64,000 nucleotides of DNA, from assembly GCA_007115705.1 (NCBI GenBank), contig QXEO01000531.1:16148368-16212367 (forward strand), read 5' to 3'. This DNA comes from Dactylis glomerata. Lineage: Eukaryota; Streptophyta; Magnoliopsida; Poales; Poaceae. The notes under the pieces were generated by a model. The model was given only the letters and a program-made list of their open reading frames with translations, was not told where the DNA came from and searched no databases. Positions 11,890 through 23,030 of the stretch are shown here, piece by piece. Made by a program: the position numbers and the translations under genes. Every line of letters begins with the position of its first letter. The stretch's first letter is position 1.

Positions 11890-13266
11890 TGATGACCCAC
11901 AAGTATAGGGGATCACAACAGTCTTCGAGGGAAGTAAAACCCAAATTTATTGATTCGACACAAGGGGAGCCTAAGAATATTTATAATCCTTAACAGATGA
12001 GTTGTCAATTCAGCTGCACCTGGAAATAGACTTGCTCGCTGCGGTTTATCAGTAGCAACGGTTTTGTAGTGGAGATAGTAGCAAAACAGTAGCAACAATA
12101 GTAAAATAAAAGCGGTAATAGTAGCAATAGTAAACAGTAGGATAAAATACTGTAGGCATAGGGATAGATGTACGGGCGTTGCATGGATAAGATAATTCAT
12201 GAAATCAGTGAGACATGGGCATTGCAGATAAATAATGATAAAGCATCCTAGTACTAAACAATCATAGGCATGTGTTCCGTATATAGTCGTACATGCTCGC
12301 AATGAGAAACTTGCACGATATCTTTTGTCCTACCAGCCTGTTGCAGCAGGGCCTCAAGGGAAACTACTGGTAATTAAGGTACTCCTTTTAATAAAGTACC
12401 AGAGTATAGCATTAACACTCGGTGAACACATGTGATCCTCACATCATAGTTATCCCCTCCGGTTATCCCAATTTTTGTCACTTTGGGGCCTCGGGTTCTA
12501 GACAATAATATGTGTAAACAACTTGCAGGTAAGATCATAAATAACAAGTATCATCATAAAACAATAACAAGTTCAGATCTGAGATCATGGCACTCGGGCC
12601 CAAAGTGACAAGCATTAATGTCATAAGCACTAACAATGGATACTAGGCACTATGCCCTAACAATCTCATAGCAAATTACATGAATGATCACATCCAATCC
12701 CTACCATCCCCTTCGCCTATAGCGGGAATTACTCACACATGGATGGGGGGGTCATGGATGGTTGATGGAGAGATGTCAGTGATGATGGTGATGAAGATCT
12801 CCTCCAAATCCCCATCCCGGCAGGGTGCTAGAACGAAGTTTCTGGTTCCGAATCGCGGTTTCTGATGGTGGCGGCGCAGCGGAAGTCTATCTGGAAAAAC
12901 GCCGAACCCCCGCTCCTATCAGGTCAGAGGGTATATGTAGGCGGAAGGAGGGGTCGAGGCGATGGCCGAGGCGGCCTCACAATAGGTGGGCGCGGCCAGG
13001 CCTGGGCCGCGCCCCCTGGTTGTGTGCCCATGCCACTGCCTCTCTTCGTCTCTCCTTCTGGCTCCGTGGGTCTTCTGGCAAAATAGGATTTTTGCAATAT
13101 TTTCCGGGATTTTTCGTGAAAGTTGGATTTCTACACAAAAACGAGACACCAAAGCAATTCTACTGAAAACAGCGTTAGTCCGTGTTAGTTGCATTTAAAA
13201 CACACAAGTTAGAGGAGAAACAACAGCAAAAGTGTTCGAGAAAGTAGATACGTTTTGGACGTATCA
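11890..13266 (-). repeat. 5' LTR of family A
   Basis: The 1377-bp LTR runs on the minus strand from TGATACGTCC (13266) to a TCATCA end (11890). It carries the GC-rich palindrome near 12975-13030, upstream in transcription direction of a possible TATA-like ACATATACC near 12930. It is homologous to 3541-4935 on the opposite strand. Confidence 0.9.
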
Positions 13267-14155
13267 GAGATGTAGACCAACATATAAGGTGGGGTGTTGC
13301 ACCACTTGGTAAGTGAGTGATAAGAGAAGTGCCACACGCGCGCTCCTCCTCCTCCTCCTCGCTCGCTCGTCTCGTCTCGACTCGACTCAATACGACACGT
13401 CACGACGCGCGCGCCGCGGTTTGCGGAATTGAGCCTCGGAGCCGAGCTTATCTTTTTGCTGCACAGGAAAACCGAGCATTTGACCGAGTCTTTGGCGGAC
13501 GCGTCACAATGAGCCGGTTCGGGTCGCTCCCGGATCATGGGCTATTGTAACCGACTCGGGCATGCGACGTGGGCGTGGCCCATGTTGTCTAGGATTTCTC
13601 CGCTGTGCCGCCTATATAAACTCTTGCCAGATTACCGCTGCACACATCTGAAACCAATCTAGGGTTTTGCCACCTCTCGCTGCTTGCGCCACCTCCGTAG
13701 TCTACTCCATCCCGAGCGCCGGCGTGGACCGGCGAACGGGAGAGCAGGTCTCCGGAACCACTCGCCTTTGTGATCCTGTACGGGAGAGGGCGAATTAGGT
13801 TTTTGGGAAGCGCTCTGCGCGACTGCTCGAGTTCTTCATCACGGGTCGTCTTCCCTCTAAGTCGGGCGGTGCATCATACCACCATCTTCATCGTCGCCTG
13901 CTTCGACCGGTCTTCTCCAACGTTGTCATCAATAACGTTACTGCTACGACTACATCTGCAAGCGAACGGTATGTGTGGTGTACTGTTGTTTTCCTGTTCA
14001 TCATGTTCTACGAGTACATGTTTCGCTGCTACTTATTTTCGTTCATCTTGTTGTTCAGTACATCTAGTATGTTCGAGTTACATATGGTAGTAGCCGGTTT
14101 TGTCATATTTAATATTCTGGAATTAATCATGAAAATTGTGCCTAATTATCCAACA
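13267..14155 (+). mobile_element. Copia-like LTR fragment
   Basis: The segment ends in ATTATCCAACA, a usual Ty1/copia LTR terminus in grasses, preceded by an AT-rich stretch typical of such LTR ends. A TATA box (TATATAAA, 13613-13620) with a following AGGGTTTT leader lies in the middle. No PBS follows, so it is a solo or 3' LTR. Its 5' end is cut by the family A LTR at 13267, which suggests family A inserted into it. No TGTTGG start is visible. Confidence 0.5.
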
Positions 14156-14599
14156 GTTAGGGCACGTTATGGGCTAACGCCTCCGCTTCGCTTCGGCCCA
14201 AGCCTCCTAGCGATGGGCCCCGCTTCACTCCGTCGTTAGCCTTCTTATAGAATTTGGATCGACATACAACACAATCAGAGATCGATGGCTGGAGAGCCAC
14301 TAAACCTATCTTTAGTAATGTAAACTACTATTATCATGTAGCCCCTAGCGCCATGCCTATACAAACTACTGTATACCTCATTTCTTAGTTTGCTAGATTA
14401 ACTCTTCTATATCCATATTGCATTTCAAATTTTAAGGCGGTTTTATTGGCGCAGTTAGTTTTGTTGAATATTTGGACATAATTAAGAGCCATTAAAGGTT
14501 GTGACTAGAGGAATGCTCAGTATCGATAGTTTGAGAGATTTTAGGTGGTGGATTTAAAAATTAGAATCAGCACCTTGCACGAATACCATATCATGCGCA
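14156..14599. other. Unassigned intergenic sequence
   Basis: A short GC-rich segment (14160-14240) with CTAACG at one side and CGTTAG at the other is followed by AT-rich sequence. No coding or transposon identity was found. Confidence 0.35.
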
Positions 14600-15600
14600 A
14601 CGCATTCAATCTTAAGTCACCAAAGTTTCGGCATTGCTCTTTCTTCAAACATCAGAACCAGTTCACCCCTTTTGTCCTCAAGGGTTGTCCCACTAAGTTG
14701 ATCATACGGTAGGATAAAATGAGACAGCCCTAGACAATGGAATACACGATGCACCTGATGCTCAGTGTTTCTTGATTTAAATTCCTTACTTGTATGGATA
14801 CCTATAGCAGGGCAGGCAAGATTTAAATTCCTCAACCGTTCTTCATTTTAGTCTTTTCTTGTCGACAGGGATGCCAAGATATTTGATAGGGAGCAGAACA
14901 ACGGGTAAGAAGAAAATTAAATCAAATTCATTACTTTCGTTATCTTCTTCCCCAAAGAAACGAAGTTCACTCATATCATAGTTAATCATCAAGCTTGACA
15001 ATTTGTTCGAAGATGCACAACAAATACTTCAAGTTGTGGGCACTGGACACATCATCATCTATGAAGAAAGCGGTATCATCTGATATTACCGTAAGAACGG
15101 ACTCTTTCACCAGATTAGATTAAACCATTTCTCTTATCTATATCCATCATAATTGCCAATGCATCTACCGCTAGGTCAAAGAGCAGGGAGATAATGGATC
15201 CCCCTGATGGGTTTTCTTGGCCAGTATTTCCGGTATCTCATCGGTAACTGGTTCTTTTGGTACCCACCGATATAGGATAAAAAACAGATAGTATTTAGCG
15301 GTATATTTATAATTTTGTCAAATTTAATGAATTTTGAAAGATATTGAGCAAATTTATAAGTTTATTTAAAAAATCTTGACCCTAGGTACCCATAATACCG
15401 TTTGCCCACCGGCATTTTTATTGAGAACGAGAGAAAAAAAACACTACCCTGTGTTGTTACTAATGTTGATACCAACTTCTCCCCAATTTGATCTTCTCGT
15501 AGGCTTTCTTGAAATCAACTTTAAACATGATGCTAATATTTTTCCGAGTGTGGAAAGAGTTCAATGTTTCATGGAGAATTAGCACTCCCTCCATGATATG
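14600..15600 (-). pseudogene. LINE reverse-transcriptase remnant
   Basis: Minus-strand peptides in several frames match the plant LINE reverse transcriptase in the right order. They are VDFKKAYEKIK near 15500, QGDPLSPLLFDLAVDALA near 15190-15150, SDDTAFFIDDDVSSAHNLK near 15080 (the YADD active-site region, with the first residues changed), and IKYLGIPVDKK near 14870. Between 15215 and 15420 the homology is replaced by about 200 bp of unrelated AT-rich sequence, perhaps a small insertion. Frameshifts and stops are numerous, so this is an old inactive copy. The 5' side is cut by the retroposon at 15660. Confidence 0.75.
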
Positions 15601-15659
15601 TATCTGTTATTGATGACGCAGTTTGAGTTGTTTGGTAATAATTCTAAAACTGACATTTA

Positions 15660-17043
15660 TCCCAGAACACACATCCCCGCGTCGCTCCCTGGGGGCGGCT
15701 CGGGCGAAACCCTAGGGCCTGCCGCCGCCCCTTCCCCTCCTCCACTTCCACCCCCCGCCGCCGTCGGAGGACGCCGCCGGGCTAAGCCCGCGCGGCAGAC
15801 GGCGGCGGCGGGCCTTTCTCTCCTCGCGCGGGTCGGGTAGGCAAGGGCCTTCTCCCCCCGAGCAGCGGGACCTCTGGCCGGAGCACCGCGGTGGTCCTCG
15901 ATGGCGCGGGCTCCCGGCGGAGCTGGACGCCGGGGCGACGGCCCCGGACCCCCTGGTTGGTGTGGCGGCCGCGATGGCCGCATGGGCGGCTCGGCGGCCG
16001 GATCTGGGGGCCAGGCCCATGGCCTCCGCCGGCTCTCCTCGGCCCCTGCGTCGGCGTCGGTCGGCGCCCCCTCTCTGTGGCGTCTGTGGTGGCGCCCGTG
16101 GTGGTCTGCGGCGAGCTTGGGTGGTGGTCTGCGGCAGCTGGTGCGGCTCGGCTCGTCTCTACGTGGTGAGGTTGACAACGGCGGCGCGAGCAGGGCTCCC
16201 AGGTCGGTTTGTGGTGGCTCCTGTACAGTGGTGGCGCTGCGGCTGTGCAGGGGGTGTGTGGGCCAGCGGAGTGCGGGCCGGCGGCGCTGCGATCTTCTTC
16301 GTCGCTATCCGACTGCGTGTGGGTGTGAAGGCTGGTTTGGCTCTGGTGAAAACCTGACAGGCGCGGCGTCCGTGGATGTCGTTGTCCTCCTTGGGGGGCC
16401 GTCGTTGAGCTCACCGACCTTTCTTCACCCTCAGGGTCAAGTCTTTGGGTGAAAGCCAAGATTCTGCTTTGCGGAGTCGGATGACGGCGTCGATCCTTCG
16501 TCGCTTCCCCTCTTGAGGGCGTCGTCTTGAAGATTTTGATCCTCTTCACACGCTCCAGCGGCTGGACATAGTGTGGCAACGACAATGGTGATAGGTAAGG
16601 GTGTGGTTGCGGCAAGATCGTGTTAGTCGGCTCTGTTTCCGGCGTGTCCGGGTGACTTCCTTCCGATCTCCTCTTGCTGTGAAGTCGAAGCCGCTATGAG
16701 AGCGGTGTACGATGACCTTCAAGGGGCGGTTTGGTGGCGATGCTCTTCTCCGGCGCGGGTCTTGCGCATCGCCTCTCCGGAGCTTGTCTACAGAATCGGA
16801 GCTGTCGGTCTCTACTCGAGGAGTCGTCTGTTTGGCATAGGCCGACTTGAGCTTCGAGGAGCTTCTGTGGGTAGCCAGCCAGGATGGTTGTGTTCGCCCT
16901 CGCGACGGTCGTGTTGCATGACGTTCGTTGAGGGCTCTTGTTCCGATTTTCGGCCGGTTTCCCGTTAATAAATTAGCCAACTATGTACTTCTTCTCTCTT
17001 AATGAATATGGCAAATCTTTTGCCTTTGTTTCAAAAAAAAATA
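15660..17043 (+). mobile_element. GC-rich LINE-like retroposon with poly-A
   Basis: A very GC-rich body starts around CCCAGAACACACATCC, includes AAACCCTAGGG, and passes into a 3' tail TTAATGAATATGGCAAATC and a poly-A run (17033-17041). ACATTTA occurs at 15653-15659 and again at 17044-17050, a plausible short target-site duplication. No reverse-transcriptase peptide is present. Long open frames on both strands in this block are probably the result of GC richness. I interpret it as a non-autonomous element that keeps LINE ends but lacks coding domains. It lies next to, and probably inserted into, the LINE remnant at 14600-15600. Confidence 0.55.
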
Positions 17044-17051
17044 ACATTTAG

Positions 17052-17653
17052 AGGACATGATACGAGCAATGCAAATCAGAAATGCAAAGCCGCTACAGCT
17101 CGTACACGTCCTAGCTAACGACTATTGTCCTACACTCCTATAGTTGTATGATTAAATGCAGAGAGTGTCGGTGATTCGTCCGGGGAAGGATCGCCTACCC
17201 GGAAAGCGAAACCGCGTGGACCAGAAGACGACGTACGCAAGCCTGTGACCCAGCGCCTCCTTGTCTCCTTCCGCCCATGGGCGCGCATATGGCGTTGTCA
17301 CGGTCAGGGCAATGCAAGTGCCGTGGCCGCTTAATTTCACGCGTCGAGGATGGATCCTCATCGTCATCCGTTTTTTCCCTCACTCTCTTTCCGCAGTGCT
17401 CCGTCCTCCGTGCATGATAGTTTTAAAAAAAAGCTCATCACATTGTGGTGTGGTGTTGTGTGTTGGGTTTTACCAATAGAAGCGCATCACATTTTGATCG
17501 TGGTGTGGTGTGTTGGGTATACCTCGAGATGCCACGGCTATCCATCCACAACTCGGCACAAGTGCCCATCATATATAGTGGAGCAGGTTGCGATCGAGCA
17601 AACAGATTGCTATCATCGTACCGTTTTTCTATATATCTGCCTTGCTAAATGGC
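17052..17653. other. Intergenic stretch with short direct repeat
   Basis: The phrase GTGGTGTGGTG(T)TG..TGTTGGG occurs near 17446 and again near 17500, with GCATCACA or CATCACA nearby. No gene was identified. Confidence 0.35.
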
Positions 17654-18409
17654 GAGAGAATTGCACATTCCATCAGATCGCGTTCATAGTGTTTCACAAA
17701 TCATCACATGGACAGATTTTTTACATATTTCACCAGATCTTGTTCTAATTAGTTGCAAGAATGTCTAAACCCTCTTAACAGTTAGCCTAAATAAGATTGT
17801 ATTTCTGGCACTAGTGATCCCATTGTATATAGTGTGGTGTTGATAGAGTGAAGATGTAATCCGAACATAGTTAACAATGTAATCTACAAGCATGCAAAAT
17901 CGTAATCCAATTTTTTTATTGTTGGGCTACAAAAAATGACATATGATAAAAAAAATAGAGATTTCAAAATACTACATGTTTGTCATTTTTGCGTAGCTCA
18001 GAATACAAAGTATTTTACATTTGATATTTCACGCGTATAGGGGATTCATCATTGTCAATATCCAGATTTTTTCGTAATATTGTTGAAACTCGTGAATATG
18101 ATTTTTAAACTTTTTAAAACAATGGGACCAATGCTGCTTGGGAGCCAAAGACATGTTCGATTATTAATATTTATTGTCTCCTCAATGGTCCTTATATGGC
18201 TGCACCGCATCAAAATATTTTGGCATGCAGTTGGCTAAAACAACCTGACGATGTTCTTACTTTTTACCGCTAAGCTAAATGTTAAGAAGTATTAGACTTT
18301 TTTTGCAACAAATTAGAACAAGATATGATGAAATATATAAAAAAATTCTATCCATATAGTGATCTGTGCAACCCTATGAACAGAACATAGTGGAATGTGC
18401 AATTCCCTC
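17654..18409. mobile_element. Mutator-like MITE with about 115-bp TIRs
   Basis: The left end (from 17654, GAGAGAATTGCACATTCCA) and the reverse complement of the right end (to 18409, GAGGGAATTGCACATTCCA) stay alignable for about 115 bp, including CATCTTGTTCTAATT-like inner parts. TAAATGGC flanks both sides (17646-17653 and 18410-18417), an 8-bp (possibly 9-bp) target duplication. Long TIRs starting GAG..AATTGC and 8-9 bp duplications are typical of Mutator-like elements. The 756-bp body has no transposase, so it is non-autonomous. Confidence 0.8.
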
Positions 18410-18417
18410 TAAATGGC

Positions 18418-19360
18418 GTCCCCCCAAACTTGGGTCACTACTTCAGGTGCACGCAACTTGGAACGCAAGTGGAACCTTACAACAATTCCATTACCCAAAG
18501 GCCAAAGCCTCATTTTACAACAAAAACTTAGTGCACCCACCATCAACGACCTCGGCCAAGTCTTAATTAATCTTGTCTGTGAGTAGTAGAATGCAAACCA
18601 CAAGCTGATTTTTTTTACTAGCTAGCTAGGACAGGCAAGACCAATAGACAGAGTTTGTTGGAAGAGGTTTGGGTCCAAGGGGACCAAGTACGATACAATG
18701 CGGCGCGAGCCAAAACCCATGGACCTCATGCGGCCATGCATGCAGTGCCATGCCATGGCACGGAAGGAAATTGATGGGAAGGTGACCTCGGGCCAACCCA
18801 TTGATGGCTCTGCAGCAGTCCCAGGTCAATTATTTAGGGGTAGGGTGGTCATACCATTAGCGCTGCTAGTATTTCTGTGTATGTTTCCATCACCACCACT
18901 GCTGGTATGTTAGGGATTAGTAAGTGAGGGTCACGGGAGCAAGTGCCAGTGTGACTCACCTAACCTAATTCCGGCGAGGTACAACTGAGAGCGAGTCACG
19001 TCGATGGACAGCCGGGCATGGACGCCGACATGTTTCTGGGCCAATAAGGGCTCATTGTCATTATGTTAATAAAAAGTAGTTCAGTGGTATGTTAACTAGT
19101 GTCATTTCCTCTATACCTGTGTTTGCAAGTTGTAACTGTTGTGAGTTCATTGACGACGGATAGATTGGTCTGTTGTGCTAAAGAACCTTGGAGACCGGTC
19201 ACCAGGGGTGGACCTAGAGCAAAATCAACCCGGTGTTATTTTATGAGTCACATGTAATGTTCGCTTGGAGGGATGTGTAATACACTATAAATGTAGAAAA
19301 CATAGCAAAGAAAAGAGATTTTACAGTGTAATCTGACACCTGGTAGCATAACCTTAGTAC
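18418..19360. other. Intergenic stretch, no gene identified
   Basis: Several short open frames exist, but none has a recognisable domain, splice context or codon pattern. No repeat ends were seen. Confidence 0.35.
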
Positions 19361-19711
19361 CCCATGACGGAGGCGGCGGCACATTTGTTTGTGCATTGTG
19401 ATATATCTCAAGAATATGGGGCCCATCGAAGGTTGGTTAGGAATTGGTTTTATTGATCTGCTAGCATGGCCAATGCGAACTCTCAACTCTTGGTGGCTTA
19501 ATATAACCGGATTTCCTCCCCCCCCCCATCGTAAGGCGTTGGCCTCTCTCACTTTGCTATTCATATGGGAAATTTGGAATGAGAAGAGTGCTAGGGTGTT
19601 CAAAAGTAAGCATTCGCTGGCAATGGCGATGTTCGACAAAATCAAGAAGAGGCAAAACTTCAGGTAGCTACGGATACAAAGCTTTTGAGTGTTTTAGTAT
19701 GCGGAGAGTAA
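19361..19711 (+). pseudogene. C-terminal LINE reverse-transcriptase fragment
   Basis: The translation TEAAAHLFVHCDISQ recalls the zinc-binding region at the end of plant LINE reverse transcriptase. It is followed after frame changes by LLFIWEIWNEKSARVFKSK and a tail EEAKLQVATDTKLL ending at a TAA (19709-19711). The order and spacing match the family's C-terminus. At least one frameshift, near 19640, joins the last two pieces. Only the 3' end survives, as usual for 5'-truncated LINE copies, and it is on the opposite strand to the remnant at 14600-15600. Confidence 0.65.
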
Positions 19712-20519
19712 TCTGGAGTTGTAATCATTTAGCATTTCTTTTTTGTTTTGTCAAACTTCTCCTTAATTAATCTCATAGTCGCCTGGAACTGGAAGCAGAC
19801 TTCGGCATGAACCATAAGCGACGAACCCATCCAAAAGACAAAGAAATTACCTGAAAAATACAGATATGGATACCGGTAAGGCGGTAATATGCTGATCAGG
19901 CCATGTCTGACAAAAGCATCAAATACTTTGTTTTCTTACGCATCAAATACTGTTTTTTTTTAGCTGAGACAGTCATTTTCTGTATCTAGAGAGCAATATG
20001 CTGAACATGCCATGTCAACCAGCAATTCGTAAGGATCTCACGGAACTTTGTGAAAGAAAGAGTCTTTTCAACCCGAGACCGAGAGAAATGATCCTCTCTA
20101 TCATGATCGCCATAAAAAGCTCCCACAATCATCAATACCAGTCGCATATCTCCTTTTCAAACTTTCCAAATTTTGTTGCAGATCTCTCCGAATCATAAAA
20201 AAAAACTCTGCCCTCTATAATTTAGGAGCAGTAGCAGTAAGTAATCGGACCAATTTAATGCCTATTTCTCTCCATTTATTCTAGGGCCTCCGCAATTTCG
20301 GAGTACCTAAAAATTATTCTTACGTGCTCATCAAACAAATTCAAAAACGAGAAAGGAAATAATAGTATGGCAAAAATTAATTGCAATTTCCTCCTGTTCC
20401 CATCAATCATCCATTTTTCCGGTCCTTCCTAAATTTGCAGCCTTCTTACACCCATACGCCCTTTGGCTTTCCCTATATTGTAAATTTGCACATAAGCCCC
20501 TAAAAACCGTTTCCGTCGC
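19712..20519. other. 3' flank of the membrane-protein gene
   Basis: AT-rich sequence with no coding signal. It should include the 3' UTR and poly-A region of the minus-strand gene ending at 20520. Confidence 0.4.
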
Positions 20520-21992
20520 TCAGCTCTTCTTCCACTCTTCGTCGGAGCCGTCGCTGCCGGCGAGGTAGGCCTTCTTCCTCTTCTCGGCGCGCGCGCAGGC
20601 ACAGATGACGACGAAGCACGCGGCGTAGACCGCGTACACGCGCCAGTTCGCGCGCGGGGCCTCGCCGGCGGCGGCGCGGTGGAACACGGCGGCGTAGTAG
20701 TGGAGTCCGACCGCCAGCCCCACCACCATCTGCGCCAGCCCGAGCGCCTTGGTGGCGTCCGGGCCGCCGTCATCCTCCGGCGCGGCGGCCCCGGAGAAGA
20801 TGGCCACGAGGTCCACCATCTGGAGCACCAGGTAGCCCATGAAGCCGAGCGACTGCGCGGCCTGCGTCCAGGCGAACGCCGCCGGGGAGGCGGCGTGGAA
20901 GAAGCGGAGCGGCTCCAGCCCCGTGGCGGCGGCGGCGAGCGCGAGCGTGGCGAAGTAGATGGCGAGGTACGCCTGCGAGAGCAGCAGCGCGCGGTGGAGG
21001 AGCGGCAGGAACGGGCCCAGACGCCGCACCAGCGCCGTGAGCATGAAGAGCGGCAGCAGGAGTAGGGCCACCGACACTGCGGACGCCGCTGCAGCCGCCC
21101 ACCGCCCGCCCAGGATCGGCCGCACGCTGCCGGCGATCCCCGTGTTGGCGGCCGACAGGTACGCCTTGGACGTGTAGGACAGCCGCGCCAGGTCCGGCAT
21201 CAGCGTCTCGTGCAGCCGCGCGGGCAGGCCCCGGAAATCGGACATGAGGTCCTCCGTACCCTCCGCCTCCTCTTCGAACACCACGTCCTCCTCCACCCCC
21301 GCCGCCGTCTCCTTGCTCACGGTCACGGTCGTTGCGTCCGCCTTCGGCTTCGCCTTCACGTCGGCGACCACCGGCGGCTTCTTGGTCGATTTGGCCGGCT
21401 TGCCGCCTGCATCCGCCGTCGAATTGGACGGCTTCTTCGTCTTCGGTGCGCCTCCCTCAGATTTCACCGGCTTGGCCGCCTTGGCAGCGCCCATCTTTGT
21501 GGACTTGGCGGAATCGGTGCTCTTGGGCTTTGTGGTGGCCGACTTATCCGGCTTGGCGGTGGTGCCCTTGTCAGTCTTGGCGGTGGCGGTGGCGCCCTTG
21601 TCCAGTTTCGCGGCGGCTGCCGTCTTCTCCAGCTTCGGGACCTTTGGCTTGGTAACGGCAACATCGCCGCCCGCTTTGGTGGTTGTCTTCTTGGTGACCT
21701 TGGCTGTCGTGGTCGGCTCCGATTTCTTTCCTTTCACAGCAGCCTTGGCGGTCTGGTTCTTGCCGTCGACGGAGACCTTCTTCTTGATCTTGCTCGCCGC
21801 GGCGGTCTTGGGGGCCTTGACCGGCTCGTCCCCCTCGTCGTCTTCGGACACCAGGAGCGCCTTGCGGCCGCCGGCGACCTTGGGCTTGGGCTTGGACGCC
21901 GGCGCGGCGGAGGAGCAGAGCGCAATGTGGGAGCAGAGGAGGGCGAGGAGCAGGAGCAGCAGCAGCGGCCTCGGCGGTGACCCAGCCGCCAT
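20520..21992 (-). CDS. Signal-peptide membrane protein with Lys-rich domain
   Basis: A single exon encodes 490 aa from the ATG at 21992 (an open frame continues upstream, but this is the first Met followed by a signal peptide). Residues about 8-29 are a run of leucines ending CSSA, a likely secretion signal. Residues about 33-250 are Lys/Ala/Thr-rich with many KP and TK repeats, disordered and histone-H1-like in composition. An acidic patch (EEDVVFEEEAEGTEDL) follows. The last 190 residues hold about five hydrophobic segments (such as SVALLLLPLFMLTALV) and end in a charged tail. This architecture occurs in conserved plant proteins of unknown function. It predicts an endomembrane protein with a basic domain exposed on the luminal or outer side. 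A DNA-binding role is unlikely if the signal peptide works. GC is very high, as in many grass genes. It is divergent from the methyltransferase gene 1.7 kb away. Confidence 0.85.
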   Translation of the reverse strand: MAAGSPPRPLLLLLLLALLCSHIALCSSAAPASKPKPKVAGGRKALLVSEDDEGDEPVKAPKTAAASKIKKKVSVDGKNQTAKAAVKGKKSEPTTTAKVTKKTTTKAGGDVAVTKPKVPKLEKTAAAAKLDKGATATAKTDKGTTAKPDKSATTKPKSTDSAKSTKMGAAKAAKPVKSEGGAPKTKKPSNSTADAGGKPAKSTKKPPVVADVKAKPKADATTVTVSKETAAGVEEDVVFEEEAEGTEDLMSDFRGLPARLHETLMPDLARLSYTSKAYLSAANTGIAGSVRPILGGRWAAAAASAVSVALLLLPLFMLTALVRRLGPFLPLLHRALLLSQAYLAIYFATLALAAAATGLEPLRFFHAASPAAFAWTQAAQSLGFMGYLVLQMVDLVAIFSGAAAPEDDGGPDATKALGLAQMVVGLAVGLHYYAAVFHRAAAGEAPRANWRVYAVYAACFVVICACARAEKRKKAYLAGSDGSDEEWKKS

Positions 21993-22118
21993 CTCTGGGC
22001 GGTGGGGGAAGATCTGGTCGGGGTTTTGGGGGGATGAGAAGAGATACCGCGGCGGTGCGGCGGTGGCGCTAGATCCGGGAGGGAAGAGTGAGGAAGGGTT
22101 AAGGTATTTTTGGCTATT

Positions 22119-22127
22119 GTTATATAG
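22119..22127 (-). promoter_or_regulatory. TATA box of the membrane-protein gene
   Basis: The minus strand reads CTATATAAC, 127 bp upstream of the start codon at 21992. A transcript starting about 30 bp downstream would have a leader of about 100 bp. Confidence 0.55.
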
Positions 22128-22279
22128 AAATTGGAAGCGGAAAGGGGCGGGCGAGGAGGGAGGGGGAACTACACCACCGCTGCTTCGCTGGTGGTGGGGT
22201 TTGGCCACGGCCGGTACAAGGTCACATGACAACGTGGTGCGTCTCCTCCGAATCGTGGAGACAAACGTCAAACTCTAAC

Positions 22280-23030
22280 AAGTGCAATGTTCAGGGTTTT
22301 CGCCACTAGGAGGGAATATCATGACAGGGATACGAAAACACATGAATTATTAATACGAACTGATTTGTCATACCGCGGTAGAAAAAACATGAGCTTTCTA
22401 TATAGATCCAATGCATGTCACAAGGAAAATGATCTCGCTGAGGCGACCAATCGAGCGAAAAAAGATCGGTCCCTCCTTGCGCTCAAAACCCTACTTAGGG
22501 GGCCCACACACGCGATCCCCATCAAGTAACTTCTCAGTATCCCACCTGCAAGCCATCCTGCTCTCCGTCATGCTGTCCCTAGAAATTTTGTATTGGTAAA
22601 AAAGAATATCTCCCAATAGAATTGTCAAAACTACAGCGGCGACACGTCCGCCAGGTGACACATGGCATTTCACTCACTAAAGTGGTCTAATCCGTTAAAA
22701 ATCATGCCCCTCATTGTCAGAAATACAGCGGCGGTCGTGCTGCTAGCGCCTACGTTGCTCCTAATTGTCAAATTTAAGGTACTGCTTGACAAGAAAACAA
22801 CATAGTCGAGAGTTGTTTTTGCTCAGCATTTTCCTCTTTTCATGTGTTGGGCATACCTTTGTTTTTCTTCTCTGGATCTCGTTTTTTCATCTGTAATCAA
22901 AGCTATCGCAAAACACTACATAACACGTCAAAGTTTACTTGTGAGTATTCGTGTCCACGTTGTACTCCCTACGCTTCATAAATTTTATCGTGCTAAAATT
23001 TAAATGTGGACATGGTGTTTTGGCTCCTAG
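22280..23030. other. Divergent intergenic region
   Basis: The left half of the 1.74-kb space between two divergent genes. Around 22963 the phrase TACTCCCTACGCTTCATAAATTTTA resembles, in abbreviated form (TACTCCCT..CATAAATT), one end of a Stowaway MITE, but no opposite end was found. Nothing else was identified. Confidence 0.35.

Larger units (their letters stand above)
4936..13266 (-). mobile_element. Athila-like Ty3/gypsy element, family A, minus strand
   Basis: Reading on the minus strand: 5' LTR (13266-11890), tRNA-Asp-type PBS, gag and aspartic protease in one frame broken by stops, a spacer with an LTR-like palindrome, a third broken frame, a long noncoding 3' region, polypurine tract, and the first 337 bp of a 3' LTR cut off at 4936. 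There is no reverse transcriptase, RNase H or integrase anywhere inside, so the copy is non-autonomous and probably relied on a relative for pol functions. The protease carries the CDLGA motif usual in Athila-type elements. A 5-bp target duplication cannot be checked because the 3' end is truncated. Confidence 0.88.

Noticed and set aside
15657..16615. Long overlapping frames on both strands of the GC-rich retroposon
   Set aside because: High GC reduces stop codons in all frames; translations are Pro/Arg/Gly-rich with no domain.
21244..22278. 344-codon plus-strand frame opposite to the membrane-protein gene
   Set aside because: It is the antisense shadow of a GC-rich coding region and lacks its own promoter or domain.
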